This document shows, piece by piece, positions 5,119-5,508 of a DNA stretch of 5,508 nt. The stretch is taken from contig SFHU01000140.1 of assembly GCA_004555535.1 (NCBI GenBank), forward strand, positions 1 to 5,508, given 5' to 3'. Each line of letters begins with the position of its first letter. Position 1 is the first letter of the stretch. This DNA comes from Clostridiales bacterium (GTDB taxonomy: Bacteria > Bacillota > Clostridia > Christensenellales > Aristaeellaceae). The position numbers and the translations under genes are program-made. Under the pieces are notes generated by a model. It had not been told where the DNA came from and ran no database searches. It saw only the letters and a program-made list of their open reading frames with translations.

Positions 5119-5508
5119 ATGCCTTCGCTATTGCAATCTACACGAAATACACGACCGCTACCGACCGGAGACAGGCGGTTCATCAGAAGTGATTGCCCTG
5201 AAAAACTGACGGACGAAGAGGTTGAATGGCTGCTTCAAAACCAGGTTACAACGATTGTAGACCTACGGGAAAAGAAGGAATATGAGCAAACACCCTGCCG
5301 CCTCGAAACAGAAGAAGGGTTTACATTTTATCATATGCCGGTAACCGGCGGAGGTGACACGCCCAAATCACCCGAGGAAGTAGAAGCTGTTTACCTGGGG
5401 ATGCTTGATAAACAGATGGATGAGATTATTCGAACGATTATGGGTGCAAAAAGCAATGTTCTGTTTTTCTGTGGAGCGGGAAAAGACAGGACAGGTGTTG
5501 TATCAGCA
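5119..5508 (+). CDS. Protein-tyrosine phosphatase, CX5R type (Y_phosphatase3-like), 3' end outside window
   Basis: The frame is open from ATG 5119 to the window edge (130 residues), with a perfect AAGGAGG (5105-5111) 7 nt before the start. RRFIRSDCPEKLTDEEVEWLL (19-39) and TTIVDLREKKEY (44-55) match the N-terminal half of the bacterial Tyr/Ser phosphatase family that includes IphP and Listeria LipA. The catalytic P-loop is complete: CGAGKDRTG, with nucleophile Cys118 and phosphate-binding Arg124, followed by VVSA. It would remove phosphate from phosphotyrosine, or possibly from phosphoinositides as some relatives do, in the cytoplasm, since no signal peptide is seen. The usual NFRDLGGY N-terminal motif is replaced by STRNTRPLPTGD. 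Codon use is richer in A/T (ACA, CGA, GAA, AAA, ATT) than the rest of the window, which hints at separate origin. The missing C-terminus normally adds about 80-130 residues. Confidence 0.88.
   Translation, partial: MPSLLQSTRNTRPLPTGDRRFIRSDCPEKLTDEEVEWLLQNQVTTIVDLREKKEYEQTPCRLETEEGFTFYHMPVTGGGDTPKSPEEVEAVYLGMLDKQMDEIIRTIMGAKSNVLFFCGAGKDRTGVVSA

Overview
The window looks like a chromosomal segment of a GC-rich, spore-forming member of the Clostridia (Firmicutes). The reasons are a PrsA/SurA-type foldase with a Gram-positive lipoprotein signal, strong GGAGG-type ribosome binding sites, a perfect sigma-A-type promoter, and a tiny ORF that reads convincingly as the sporulation peptide SpoVM. The sequence alone does not give the order or genus. 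All supported genes are on the + strand.

Layout. (1) Positions 1-2888 hold a tightly packed run: the C-terminal half of a type IA DNA topoisomerase (TopB/topoisomerase III), a two-TM protein of unknown function 11 bp downstream, and a polytopic membrane protein of the DUF6056 (GT-C-like) type whose GTG start overlaps the preceding stop by 8 bp. The spacing suggests co-transcription and, for the last pair, translational coupling. (2) Positions 2889-3058 are a non-coding gap with no clear terminator but a TTGACA-17-TATAAT promoter. (3) Positions 3059-4567 encode a secreted parvulin-type foldase lipoprotein, closed by a strong intrinsic terminator at 4591-4621. (4) Positions 4709-4964 carry two very short genes in tandem: a 52-residue two-TM protein and a 25-residue SpoVM-like peptide starting at TTG. 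A long hairpin follows at 5000-5050. (5) From about 5050 the base composition falls and codon use changes. A promoter-like element and a perfect AAGGAGG site lead into a protein-tyrosine phosphatase of the CX5R (GKDRTG) class, cut by the window end just after its catalytic loop.

The genes do not form one obvious pathway: DNA topology, envelope or glycan-related membrane proteins, extracytoplasmic folding, spore coat assembly and phosphatase signalling sit side by side. I see no phage, IS, CRISPR, toxin-antitoxin or defence module. The points most worth a second look are the two tiny genes at 4709-4964, the coiled-coil insertion and His-to-Asn change in the foldase, and the composition break near 5050.
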